NCBI RefSeq assembly: GCF_023973825.1
Contig: NC_090120.1
Span: forward strand, 1,141,001-1,205,000
Length of the DNA stretch: 64,000 nt
Source of the DNA: Plasmodium brasilianum
Taxonomy: Eukaryota; Apicomplexa; Aconoidasida; Haemosporida; Plasmodiidae
Direction: 5' to 3'
A program made the translations under genes and the position numbers. The number at the start of each line of letters is the position of its first letter. The first letter of the stretch is position 1. Under the pieces are notes generated by a model. That model was not told the origin of the DNA. It did not search any database and saw only the letters and a list, made by a program, of their open reading frames with translations. Of this stretch, positions 49,566-64,000 are shown piece after piece.

Positions 49566-50229
49566 TTCATGCATACACCATGTCAAGAATTAAAATTAAT
49601 AATTCATCAAAATTATTTTGAAAAATGCTTCAGTTTTATTGTTATTATATTTTATATATTTGTTTTATTTATTTATTTTATATATTAGTTTTAAATTTAT
49701 AATGATTAATTGGTATTTTAATTAATGTATATTTTAATTTTGATTAAAGTACAATTCATACGTTAATTTGTTATAAGTTAAATTCAGTATATATTTTCGT
49801 ACAACGAAAGCGGGGAAACAAGCAAATTTGCCAGGAGGAAAGAAAAATAAAAAAATATGTACACAGTATATATATATATATATATAAATGTTATATATAA
49901 ATATATATAAATATTATATATATATTATATATACATCGTTTTGTGTATATATACATACACGTATATATAATTATACTATTCACTTAACAAATACTGTTAT
50001 AACATACACGAGCAATCGTTTTTTACGTTATACTTGATGATTGAAAAGAATTGTTTTGATATACGTAAACTTTTAAATAATGACCGCTAAATTATAATAA
50101 TATAAATTTTAGCCAATGAATTTGACTAAAATAAAGTTCAGCTTTTATTACTAAAATATAATATACCAGAAAAAAAAATATATTAAATAAAATAATTTAA
50201 AATATAGGAAAATTCATTTTCTCTTAGAA
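45584..50229. other. Very long divergent intergenic (promoter) region
   Basis: About 4.6 kb between NAPS (-) and the J-protein (+). It contains many TA, TG and GTAC microsatellites (45616-45680, 45955-46145, 49385-49420, 49868-49935) and homopolymers. Slightly more complex patches occur at about 46200-46280, 46960-47110 and 48975-49085, but none supports a gene model or a recognisable RNA. Confidence 0.5.
45950..46145. repeat. gtatgtatgt / tatatagrtatat microsatellite
   Basis: Imperfect tetra- to 28-base repeats (tatttatataggtatatac) in the NAPS 5' flank. Confidence 0.75.
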
Positions 50230-53216
<2,987 letters not shown>

Positions 53217-54913
53217 AAAAAAATATATAAAGGAAAGCGGGAAGATGATAAAATAACGAACTAAATATGTAGTAACAAAATGATCAACTAAAAAAAGTAA
53301 TATAGTAAGTAACCATAACGACATTGCAGTATAACAATATATAATAATAAAAGGAAAAAATAATAAAGCAATGTAGTAATATAATAATATAGTAACAAAA
53401 AAAATGTATTTTTCTCAAATTCTTCGTACACTTCAAACTGTAAAACACTGAAGGAGGAGAGGACAGGGCTTATACATCCCGAATTAAGTAATTGTAAGCA
53501 TTTCATATGGAAGGATGTACCATTGTAAAACATAAATGTTCGTGTTTATTTATATATGTATATGTATATATCCAGGTGCACATTATGGAACATAAGGCGA
53601 AATATTGTTAAATATCCCCCAACTTTATAGTTAAACTTCAAAAACCATTTTTTCGTTTGAATATGTACATAACTGTAACTAATATTTCTTTTTTGTTCTT
53701 GATTTTGGAAAATGCTGAAAATTGCAAAAATATTGTAAAAAATAAGAAAAAAAAAAAAAAAAAAAAAAAAAAAACTTGCTTTTTCTTTATTTGTAAACCC
53801 CATTTTGTATTTTTACATGTACAAAAATATACCCACCTTGTCAATTTGGTGATAATATAATAATCAACATGCTATTTATTTTTAGTAATATATGTATATG
53901 TGTGTATGTATGTGTATATGTTTATATGTATATATATACATGTGTATTTTTACATTATGTCGGAACATTTAAAGACTCCCTATTTTTAAGTTAAACTATT
54001 ATAATGAATAGCATAAGATTTTTTTATTTTTTTTTAAATTAAAAGACAATATATAAAAGGAGAAATATATGGTTAATTTTTAAGGTAAATTTTTAAAGGG
54101 CACTTATTTTACATATGAAAAAAGGAGGTATAATAATGAGACTGTAAACGTATTTGTGTAAAAAGCAAAATGTGCTACATTCATATTTTCTATGTGTATC
54201 TTTATTTATCTATCTATATAAAAACAGGTTAATAGGAATCGAAGGAGGAGCAATAACTATACTTTTGCTCTTACGTAAGCAAGGGTAAATCATATTACGC
54301 TCCACAAGGGTATACCCAAATGTGCTTAAAATTTCTCAAAAATCTTGAGAAACAGAGAAAAAAAAAAAAAAAAAAAATGATATGATATGATTTAAAATGA
54401 TATGATATGATTTAAAATGATATGATATGATTTAAAATGATATGATATGATATAAAAGGATTTGTTATGAAATTAATAAAGTTTACGTAAGTGAACAAAA
54501 TTGATCATTAGTGAATACTTAATATAAATTAAAAAAAAAAAATTGTACGAGAAAGTTATAATATAAGGAGTAAGAGAACTTTGTTATTTTGAGTATTAAT
54601 TTTATATCACACACAACACTTTATTTTTTGTCTTCAAGGAAAATAAATATTATGTACATATGTATGTATATAATTCCACCTGTACATAGGACTCTATACT
54701 GCGAAAAGCAAATAACAATAAATAAATGTCAAGCACAGACCATAAGTGCAAAGAAAAAATTATAGGTAGAGATATAAGCTCAAGCATAGGCATGAGAGCT
54801 AGATTAATTGTAAGAATATTTTCAGTCAGCCCACACTTGTACACAGTTTTGCGCTTGAAATGAAAAGTCTTTCCATTTGATATGCTTCATTTTTAAAAGG
54901 AATGGGTGTATCT
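53217..54913. other. Convergent intergenic region
   Basis: 3' flanks of the J-protein (+) and the PPPDE gene (-). It contains a poly-A run (53743-53774), a tatgtatatgtgtgtatg microsatellite (53885-53945) and a 20-base repeat (54378-54450). No gene is seen. Confidence 0.6.
54378..54450. repeat. 20-bp minisatellite
   Basis: Nearly four copies of tgatatgatatgatttaaaa in the convergent intergenic region. Confidence 0.9.
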
Positions 54914-56017
54914 TCATATCATTGAAAAGTTTCCACGTATTCTAAAGAAATACATATTGTCGAATAGACTGTTATGATGGAAAATGTTGTGCATGCCATC
55001 ATTTAAATCATCCATTGAGTTATTTACGAAATTTTCAGTGTAATATATATTTTGATTTACACAAGGATAACTTGCATATGTTCTATATGGAACAACATAT
55101 AAAGGGGTAGTAACATAATTTTGATGATAATTTTCATTAAAATTGTTAATATCATTAATATCATTAATATCATCAATATCACTAAAATCATTAGTATCAT
55201 TAATATCATTAATATACAATACAGCTCTTTTATTTTTATTTTTTTTGAGAATTGATTTTGATAAATTTAAAGCATAAATATATAAAGTTTTATCGTTCCT
55301 TGAGATTTCCATAGAATTAATATAACCACACAAAGCTACATTTTTGAAATTACCAAATATTTTACCTAATCTTGAATAAAACATAAACGTATGAAATAAT
55401 CTTTTCCCACTTAATAATTCAAATAAATCATCACAAAAATGATTGCAGTTTTTGTATATAAAATTATAAGTGTTTGGTCTATAAATTTTTCCAATAGCAT
55501 TTAATATTTCTGAAAACTGAGAGTAACTTAACTTTATACATTTTAGTTCATAACTTTTACAATATTGTCCAACAGTTGAATTCTTTGGTTTGCATGTTAT
55601 TATTCCGTCCATGGAAAAGGTGTATTCACGGCCGAACAACTCAATTCCTTCGAAAACGCGTAAGTGTGCATGCATGTTTGTACGTGAACATACGTGGACA
55701 TACGGTTATATACGTGTACATATGTATACATGTTTACATGGCCATATATACATACTAACTTATATATATATATACATATATGTATATACACATATTTATC
55801 TTTACACCGACACAGCGCCTTTTAGCTTTTTTCTAAAAAGCACATTTCATATTTCGACAAAATTGTTCAACGTATTAATTTTAAGTGAAACTTTTCCTTT
55901 TTTATTTTTTTATTTTTTCAAATTTATATTCAATAAATAAAAGGAATTCACCCCATTATTCAGTGAATATAAATTATATACTTTAAAGAATTTAACATTT
56001 ACCTGTATGACGAACAT
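54914..56017 (-). CDS. PPPDE/DeSI-type putative thiol peptidase
   Basis: The main exon is 54914-55647. It gives GIELFGREYTFSMDGIITCKP and later NTYNFIYKNCNHFCDDLFELLSGK, the PPPDE signature in which the Cys of KNCNHF is the catalytic nucleophile. An upstream exon at 55952-56017 encodes VNVKFFKVYNLYSLNNG, which aligns with the VYDMYWMNE start of human DESI2. The link between them is unclear. A 25-base exon at 55808-55832 fits the phases and restores GIELFG, but it lacks the expected HSG/HTG catalytic His. The C-terminal half has an Asn/Asp repeat (DINDTNDFSDIDDINDIND) not found in other family members. Family members are deSUMOylating or deubiquitinating isopeptidases or depalmitoylases. Confidence 0.75.
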
Positions 56018-56479
56018 TTTTCAAAAAAAAAGGAACGTCAAGGGTGTAGGTATGCAACCACACATTCATTTATTTCTGTTTATCCTTCTACATATATGTA
56101 TATATACGTATACATATACTAGGCTATGTGGGTTGTACCGATATGAAACATATAGTGTGATTTATTATTTTGATAAATGAAATTAAACCTAAAAAGTGTG
56201 TAATAAAAAGGGGGGGAGGGAAATAAGTCAGGGTTATAGAACTGTTCTTACGCACACGTTATATGCACCCCATTTGAAATAAATAACAATCTATTTGCAG
56301 CAATTTCAAAAAATATGAAAATATGAAAAAATAAAAAAATTAAATAAACTTATTTTATGTTAACCCTTCCTCGATTGATTATCGCCTTAATTATCAGTTA
56401 CCTTAGTCACACGTTGTACTAATTTTTTTTTGGGTAAAATTCATATTTAGAAGAAAAAAAAAAAAAAAAAAAAAAAAAT

Positions 56480-56612
56480 ACTATTGCAGTACTGACGTAT
56501 TGTAGTATTGCAGTATTGTCATATTGTAGTATTTCAGTATTGACGTGTTGTAATATTGAAGTACTGAAGTATTGCAGTATTGTACTATTATGTATTGCAG
56601 AATGAATAATTA
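56480..56612. repeat. gtattgcagta-type repeat
   Basis: About twelve imperfect copies of a 10-11 base unit (gtattgcagt, gtattgtaat, gtactgaagt). This is unusual here for its regular spacing of G and C. Confidence 0.8.
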
Positions 56613-57296
56613 ATAATATACAATATAAATATATGGTGGAAGTACTTCCACAATCAAATCTTCGCCTTCATTAAGAGAGGGGAAGAAAAATTATGTACCC
56701 AAATATATATTTATAAAAATGTATGTTAGTTTAGTAATAAAATTTCCCTTTATATAATTTTTTCTCTTCGCATGGCATGTTTATAATTGAAAAAAAAAAA
56801 TATATTTTTATGTCTTTATTTATTTTTTTTTTTTTTTTGATTTCTATTTTAACTTTAGTACATTATCTAAGAATTTATAATAAATCTTGTATAAAATTAT
56901 TTTACACACATACAAGTGTAAAATAGGGAAATTTTTTTGGTCAATTTTCCACCATTTTTTATTTTGGGAATTTCTTTTTTTAAATATACATGGGTTTAAA
57001 CAATTTCTTATGAAAAAAAAAAAAAAAGTTCAATTTAGAAAACGTTGTAAAAATGACAGAGATTAATATATAACTTATTGTGTTTCATAATGGAGAATTA
57101 ACATTAACTAAACTTAAAGTATAGGAAATGGAAATTTTAATAGGAAACTTATACCTCCTTTGGTGAAATTGCGAAAATGTTATTTGGTACACTTGTGTAT
57201 ATATATGAACATATGCGTATTTGTATAATTCATAAGTAAGCATGCACCATTATTATACTAAGTTAAAAAGGGTATTTACTGCAAGAACAAAAAAAA

Positions 57297-57655
57297 AATT
57301 GAAATAAAATTAGGTTGAAATAAAATTAGGTTGAAATAAAATTAGGTTGAAATAAAACTAGGTTGAAATAAAATTAGGTTGAAATAAAATTAGGTTGAAA
57401 TAAAATTAGGTTGAAATAAAATTAGGTTGAAATAAAACTAGGTTGAAATAAAATTAGGTTGAAATAAAATTAGGTTGAAATAAAATTAGGTTGAAATAAA
57501 ATTAGGTTGAAATAAATTTACGTTGAAATAAATTTACGTTGAAATAAAATTAGGCTGATAAAAAATTAAGTTGAAATAAAATTAGGCTACTAAAAAATTA
57601 AGTTGAAATAAAATTAGGTTGATAAAAAATTAAGTTAAAAAAAATTAAGTTGAAA
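57297..57655. repeat. 16-bp minisatellite
   Basis: About 22 tandem copies of ttgaaataaaattagg, nearly perfect in the first 15 copies and then degenerating to ttgataaaaaattaag at the right end. Confidence 0.95.
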
Positions 57656-57915
57656 CAGGATGATCCCCAAATTTATCCCACGTATAAAATTTCTTAAAAA
57701 TATAACTTTTATATATAGAAAATATGTATTAAGAGAACACCCAAAAAAAAAAATTTCAAAACATTTTCCGTAGAAAGTTATATATCAATAAAAATTCTTT
57801 TCATTTATCCTTTAATGAAAATCATATAATAAAAGGAAAATAATAAAAACGAAATTCATATTTTCTTAATTTTATAAAAATTAACACTTGAACCAACTTG
57901 TGTCGCATTTTTTTT

Positions 57916-57968
<53 letters not shown>

Positions 57969-59538
57969 AACTTTATTAAATAAGGGTAACTATTTTTATT
58001 ACTCGATTTTACATATTTTCACAAAAATATATTCTATTTGTTAAGAAAAAAAAAAAAAAATTCCAATAAATTAAAAAGTGTAACAAGTTCAAAAAATATA
58101 CTGGAATAGCATACACATAATAGTTTGTTTTTTTATTTTTTATTGTAAACATAAAAGGGAGATGTTTTTGTTACGAACAACTAAATTTTTTTTTTTTTGT
58201 TTTTCAAGAATTATGGAAGAAAAAATAAGACTCTCTGGTTTAAGAGATTTATACATTTTCTTTTTTTTAATAACACATGTTATATAACCATATCAAATGT
58301 AAGCCTCAGTATTTTTTGTTCCTATGCAACACAAATATATGGGCATTTTTGTAAAACAATAAAAGAGGTGTTCTCTTTTCCCTTAATACTTTTTTTTCTT
58401 TCGGTTAGTTTTCATTTAATTTTTCGACTGTTATAGTAATAATAAATGCAGAAAATATTAAGTCTTTATTTTTCAAATAGACAAAAAAGACTATACATTA
58501 AAATTTCCAAAATGCCATAAGTGTTATAAAATGTTCTTTACTTCTTCGGCTTTTTACATGTAAAAAAGGAAAAATGTTTATAATATTTATATTACTTAAT
58601 ATATACATATATGTACTTATGTGTATATATATATATATACGTATGTACATATGTATTGCTTGTTCAGGTAAATAACTATTAAACATATATAGAGAACTTT
58701 TTTAAAGTTGATCATTTCTTAACAACACATCAAAATGATTTTAAAAATATGTGTATTATAGCTTTTATGTATATACTGTTACATAAAATGTATGTACGAA
58801 TATATCTGATTTGTGAAAATTAGAGAGTTATTTAGCATGAGCTGTTCATATTTTTTACCAAAAAAAAACAAAAATATATGAACAGACATTTATTTTTGCG
58901 TATGATTGTATCAAAATGGCTAGTAAAAAAAAAAAAAAGGACAGGAAAACAAAATAAAGTATCTTTTTTTTTTTTAAATACACTTAAAAAATGTCATATT
59001 ATGCAACTTGTTAATAAATTATGTACATAACATATTAATTGGTTAGCAAGCGTGTATTTTCTGAATAAGCACATAAGAGAAAAAAAAAAAAAAAAGTAAA
59101 ATGAAAGTAAAAGTAAAAGTAAAAACAAATTGAAGTAAAATAAATTAAATAAAATAAAGTAAAACAAAATTAATAAATAAAAATGAAGCAAAATAAAATA
59201 ACACATTTTAATATAACATAACAAATAATTATGTAATGAATTATATTTTAAAAACAAAAAAAGGAGATAAATAGAGTTAAAAACAAAAATAACAACCCTC
59301 CTAATTGACATTAAAAATTTGAAACTTCAAATAAATCTTTTAAGTCTTTTTTCCTAAAAACAATCTTGTAGGCAAATATTATTTCCCTAGGGTTATCTTA
59401 TGCCTAGTTATATCAGAAATTTTTTGTTTTTTTGTTTTTCCGCCCTTCCGCCTTCTCCTCTTTTCATTTTTTTCGTAAAATATTCATTTTTTTCCTTTAC
59501 ATTAAACTTCTTAACACATTTTATTTCCTACTTGCAAA

Positions 59539-60643
59539 ATGTCCTGTGCAAATTTCAACTCTCCCTACCAAGCGGAAAAAAGGAGAACATCAGAAAATAC
59601 GGATAACAAAAATGTCGAATCTGTAAGCACCGCTGTTAATTATGCTGATATGGGTAAATAAATTTTCCAAAAAAATGTAATAGCTACATTTGTGGAATAT
59701 TACTACTGTACAAATTTTGGTGAAATTAAGTAAAAATGCATTTCTATTTATTTTTTTTTTTTATTTTATTATTTTATTACTTTATTTTATTTTTTTTTTT
59801 TTTTGTTATTATAGATCTTATACTTTTTCCCGAAGGATCATTAAAGAATATAAACAACACCGTAGTAAACGAGAAACATTTAGTTGGAAAATCAGTTGCT
59901 TTGTTTTTTTCAAACGGAAGTGACCCCAAATGTAGAGCTTTTTTACCGTTCTTACAACAGGTTCTTAATTTTTCTTTTTTGTTCCATTATTCTTAATTTA
60001 TACACAAGTGCAATTTTTTTCTTTTTAAATAAAATTATCTTTCAAACTATATACACGAAAATGTACTATGTCCAAGTGTTTCTCGCGTGTATGTATATAA
60101 GTATATATATGCACATGCGAACTTGCGCATGCTCGTTCCTGCATAGAAAACCTCTTTCGTGTATTGCCTTGAAGACTTATTTATAAAATTTTTCTCTTTT
60201 TACCCCTTTTTATTCACTTACATTAATTTATACACAATGAAACAATTTTTTGTACTTTTCCTCAAAAACCTATTCAGTATTATAAAACCATAAACGAAGC
60301 AGGGTCTCGTCAAAAAATAGAAGTCATCTTTGTTAGCACTGACCCCGATAGAACATCATTCGAAGACCACAAAAAGCATATGCCCTGGTTATATATTGAT
60401 ATTGCTGACCCATTAACAGATATATTGAAAAAACATTTTAGAATTATGAATTTTCATGAAGTTCCTTTTTATGGATCAGGGCCAAGAAGTGATGTACCTT
60501 GCTTAGTTGTTATTGGAAGTGATGGAAGAGAAGCTCAACTTTTACATATTTGCAGTGGAAGGGATGAAGGTGAAAAAGGTATATTAAGATGGGACTACAG
60601 AAATAATGTCTATTCGCTGAATAAAAATGAGTCATCATTTTAG
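59539..60643 (+). CDS. Thioredoxin-fold (nucleoredoxin/tryparedoxin-like) protein with degenerate active site
   Basis: Three exons: 59539-59653, 59815-59960 and 60278-60643. Phases agree and the product is 208 residues. The fold is recognisable: [29 protein letters not shown] (strand and first helix), [44 protein letters not shown] with the cis-Pro region, and [13 protein letters not shown]. The usual W-C-x-x-C redox site is replaced by NGSDPKC, leaving one Cys in the position of the second active-site Cys. It therefore probably cannot act as a normal dithiol oxidoreductase and may bind or regulate partners. There is no signal peptide, so it is cytosolic or nuclear. It is not plasmoredoxin, which keeps a CxxC. 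Confidence 0.85.
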
Positions 60644-62493
60644 TAAGTAGTTTACCATCATGGCTAATAATATGAAAGCGAAGAAAAAAAGAAAAAAAAA
60701 GAAAAAAATTTATTTTCAAACACACTCCGATGTCTTCATATCATATATGTTCATAAGCAGATATATATCTTACCTATTTGATATTTCATATGTGTAAGTT
60801 CAGAAAATCTTTAATCGAACAGACGAGCATAAAAAGACGTTTTTGTTCATATACTATTTTTAACGGCACATAGACCTGTACACTTACCTACTTACATACA
60901 TACATACATGCATAAATACTTATATGCATACGTGAATAACCGCTTATGCGCATATCCATGTTATGTAATATTTTTTTCATCCCAGCTGCTATTTTTTTTT
61001 TTTATTAATTTTTTCCTTATTTGTACAAGGCATATCCTGTGCTTGGCCCATTCTTAATTTTTATAATTTTGAATTCTTTTTGAATATAATTTTTTACGTT
61101 TTTTTGTATTATTTTTTTTGTATTATTTTTTTTGTATTATTTTGTTAGTATTATTTTGTTAGTATTATTTTGTTAGTATTATTTTGTTAATAATATTTTG
61201 TTAATAATATTTTGTTAATAATATTTTGTTAATAATATTTTGTTAATAATATTTTGTTAATAATATTTTTTGTATTGTTTTTATTTATTTATTTATTTAT
61301 TTTTTGTTTTTTTGCAATTTACTGATTTGTGAAAACTATTAAATTAAACTTCAAGACAAAAATTGCTATTTTGGATTGAATTCTAGCAAAAACAAAAAAA
61401 AAAAAAAAAAAAAAAAAAACGAAATGGGAGTAAAAATATATTAGAAATACGAGTAAAAATAGGAATGGAATAGAAATATAAATAAAATTAGGAATCAACG
61501 TAGTAATACACGTAATTCTTGTAGTAATGCGCGTACTAATACATTAGTAGTGCCCGTAGTAATAGGCTTAGAAATGGAAGCAAGAAGGGGGAATTATAAA
61601 TCGGTGCACCAAAATGTACACTTTGATTAACAGCTAAGAAAGAGTAAAAATAAGGTAGGTGTGCAACATCCCCATAATTCTAGTGTGGAGTATGTTTTTA
61701 TACCATGTACCGTAATAAAATATATATATATATATGTATATTTGTATACCTGAGTTTGAAAATTATACTAAATGACGTAGCAATTAATAACTTTTAAGAA
61801 TAAAAAGAATAAATTTCGTAATTTTTAAATATTATGACCTTTGATAAAAATGTGATACGATATTTTTTGTAGTGCATATGGGGAAGTATAAAAATATAAT
61901 CAAATTAGAAAGTGATAGAATTCATATATGTGTATATATATATGTTCCTTTGTTCATGTTGCCCCTTTTTTTTTTTTTTTTTTTTTTTCTCTTAATGAAA
62001 TTTTATTTCTTGTTACAACTTAGAGAGGCTTATATAGGAAATGTGCTAATTACTATTTGAGCTTGTTTGTGCATATTCTCCTTTATTTCTTTGTTTCTTT
62101 AATTCTTTAATTCTTAACTTGTTTCCTTTTATTTTATTTTTTTTTTTTTTGTCACTAAATTCACAGCAATTAATAAAATTGGAACATCTGATTTAGTTAA
62201 ACGAATCCTCATTCTGGACAAACCTTTACATAACGCATAGCGCATAAAACATAACTCAGTTGATACACTGTTTATTTAATATGTTTTTCACCTAGTGCCA
62301 TGCCCGCTTGATGTTCAACTTGCTTGATGTGCTATTTAGTGTTCTACTCACTTAATGAGTAATTTGCCACATGCGCTATAAAAACGTGTATATGCAAAAA
62401 ATTGGTAATCATGTAAATTGAAAAATTTGGGGCTAATATTAATAATTTCACGTTAGTATATACATAAATTAGGAATTTATTTTGTGAAACTTC

Positions 62494-62524
<31 letters not shown>

Positions 62525-62529
62525 TTAAG
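60644..62529. other. Intergenic region between two + strand genes
   Basis: 3' flank of the Trx-like gene and promoter of the PDI-like gene. It contains a minisatellite (61085-61275), poly-A (61395-61419) and poly-T (61969-61988) runs. No coding exon is seen. Confidence 0.6.
61085..61275. repeat. 14-15 bp minisatellite
   Basis: About 13 tandem copies grading from tattattttttttg through tattattttgttag to taatattttgttaa from left to right. It is a clear series of stepwise variants. Confidence 0.92.
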
Positions 62530-64000
62530 ATGATACTGACAATGATGATGACAACGATAACGACGATAATGAAGTCCACTTCCTTTTTTCGTGTATATTT
62601 TTTCTCCCTTTTGTGTTTATTTTTTATTTCCATTTTTACGCATGAACATGTGGAATGTGCCATATGGGAGGGGATAAGTGATGAGGAGGTGAAGCATGTG
62701 AAGCACTTGACGCATGATGTAGAGTTACAAATATACAGTCAACATACATCCAATTGTATAGCATTATTCTGTAATAATAAAGAATTAAAATGTAAAAATG
62801 TGTACAAAGAATTTGTTAAAGCTTCTAATGAGTTGGTAGGAGAAGATATAATTTTTGTATATGTGGACACATTAACATTAGAAAAAACAGCTGATAATTT
62901 TGATATAAAATCAATTCCAAAAATATTAACATTTAGAGATTTTGATCCAGAAAAAGGATATACATTTAGTAAACCATATACAAAAGAAAATATAATTGAA
63001 TGGTTTAAATTATTACCGGTACCATCAATAGAAATTATGGATGAAAATAATGTAGACAAATATGTAGACATGCAAAAGAAAAAAGGATATGCTAGTATTA
63101 TAGCATATTGTATAAAGGGTTCTGATAATTTACATAAATTTGTGCATTTTGGAGAAACACATAAATTGCAAAATTTATCTGTTGGTTTAGTTTATGTAAA
63201 AAAGGAAGAAGAAACAAAAATAGATATTTCAAATGGACCAGGTGTTACTGTTCCAAATGACCAAATTAAATATAAAGATACTTATAAACCTGATAATAAT
63301 ATATGGAGCTCAGAAGAAATTTTAAATTTTGCTAGTGAATACATGAAACAGTTTCCCATTATAATTAATTATAGTAGGAAAATAATTAAACCCATGCAAA
63401 ATGATTTATATTTATATATATATATATACCCTGGTGAATATTCAGATGCTTTATATTCCCAGTTGTATAGCGTTATAAAAGCGAACCCTCAGGTAATACT
63501 ACCTCGACATCCGCCTCCCACTACATGGTGAGGGTTCCCTCTCGCTGCGTACGACCGCGCACATGTATGCATATACGTATATATGTGTGTAGGTGTACAC
63601 ACAAGTATTTATGCATATGTGTATATATACGTAATTATGTATTTATTTACGTATCTATGTGGGTGCTCTTCCCCCCCGTGTGCATTTTTTCCTTCGTAGG
63701 TTAAGTTTGTCTTTCCGAAGAGCGAAGAAATTACCGACATTTTGGGGATAGAGACCCACGCAAACTTGTTGTGCATTATGGATTACAGTAACGCGTCAAT
63801 GGATATACTTTACAGTTCCCTAAGACCAAAAAAATATATTAAAGAGATAGATGGAAATATTAAAGTAGATGACGTATCAACATTTTTGGATGATTTTTTT
63901 ACCAATAAAATAACACAATTTAAAAAATCGCAGAAAGCTATAAAAAGGAGGGAAAAACAAGAGTTCCAAATATTATGTGGTAATAATTTTGAATCTTTTG
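62530..64000 (+). CDS. PDI-like thioredoxin-domain protein of the secretory pathway (3' truncated by the window)
   Basis: Exon 1 is 62530-63492 (321 codons) and exon 2 starts at 63700 and runs off the edge. The junction ANPQ|VKFVFPKSEE is in phase 0. A signal peptide follows a Met/Thr-rich start (FFSLLCLFFISIFTHEHVECA), and a later ATG at 62569 would give a more usual leader. Residues about 58-160 form a PDI-type thioredoxin domain: LQIYSQHTSNCIALFCNN, FVYVDTLTLEKTADNFDIKSIPKILTF with the cis-Pro. The CxxC is absent from this first domain. A second, b-type fold follows (KKKGYASIIAYCIKG), then a third in exon 2 (THANLLCIMDYSN). It may be a non-catalytic PDI family member of the ER. An active a' domain could still lie beyond the window. 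Confidence 0.8.

Larger units (their letters stand above)
56018..59538. other. Long divergent intergenic (promoter) region
   Basis: It lies between the PPPDE gene (-) and the Trx-like gene (+). It has two minisatellites, a 50-base poly-T run (57918-57967) and other homopolymers. An open stretch at 58197-58436 (+) starts without an ATG and has no family resemblance, so I do not call it. Confidence 0.55.

Noticed and set aside
58197..58436. Open + strand frame of 79 residues with hydrophobic segments
   Set aside because: It lacks an ATG at the start of the frame, is AT-driven, and no splice partners or family resemblance were found.

Overview
This window is nuclear DNA of a malaria parasite (Plasmodium). 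The evidence is very high A+T content, long poly-A/T and TA microsatellites, short AT-rich introns with GT..AG ends, Asn/Lys-rich coding sequence, and a set of recognisable Plasmodium genes. The gamma-glutamylcysteine synthetase / NAPS pair with RecQ and eIF3f nearby matches what I recall of P. falciparum chromosome 9. The GC content looks somewhat higher than P. falciparum, which would fit a species such as P. malariae or P. ovale. I did not compute it and cannot fix the species.

Layout, left to right. A cytochrome b5-domain gene (+, five exons, 3307-5004). A bacterial-type ribosomal protein L3 with an N-terminal signal, probably apicoplast (-, five exons, 5143-7640). eIF3 subunit f (-, two exons, 9176-10496). 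A large membrane protein of about 1713 residues with a signal peptide, an EGF-like Cys-rich module and a C-terminal membrane segment (+, five exons, 12919-19382). A possible small spliced gene on the minus strand (19987-20691). A RecQ helicase (+, 24962-26914). A Lys-rich protein of unknown function (+, four exons, 30171-32817). A DusA-type tRNA-dihydrouridine synthase (-, 33704-35410). Gamma-glutamylcysteine synthetase (+, 39546-42665). A short nucleosome assembly protein of NAPS type (-, three exons, 43550-45583). A membrane J-protein (+, five exons, 50230-53216). A PPPDE/DeSI-type protein (-, 54914-56017). A thioredoxin-fold protein with a degenerate active site (+, three exons, 59539-60643). 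The 5' part of a PDI-like secreted protein that runs off the right edge (+, from 62530).

The most important non-coding element is in the 5.6 kb gap before RecQ. At 21504-21514 the + strand carries an 11-base sequence that is an exact template for the Plasmodium telomere repeat GGGTTYA. It sits one short step 3' of a stable hairpin and is followed by about 2 kb of locally complex, hairpin-rich sequence. I read this as the telomerase RNA gene.

Genes are separated by long (0.9-4.6 kb) low-complexity intergenic stretches rich in minisatellites with periods of 9 to 34 bases. Minisatellites also fill several introns. Functionally the window mixes translation (eIF3f, L3, Dus), redox and ER folding (GCS, Trx-like, PDI-like, J-protein), chromatin and telomere biology (NAPS, RecQ, telomerase RNA), and Plasmodium-specific proteins. 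There is no operon structure, as expected for a eukaryote.
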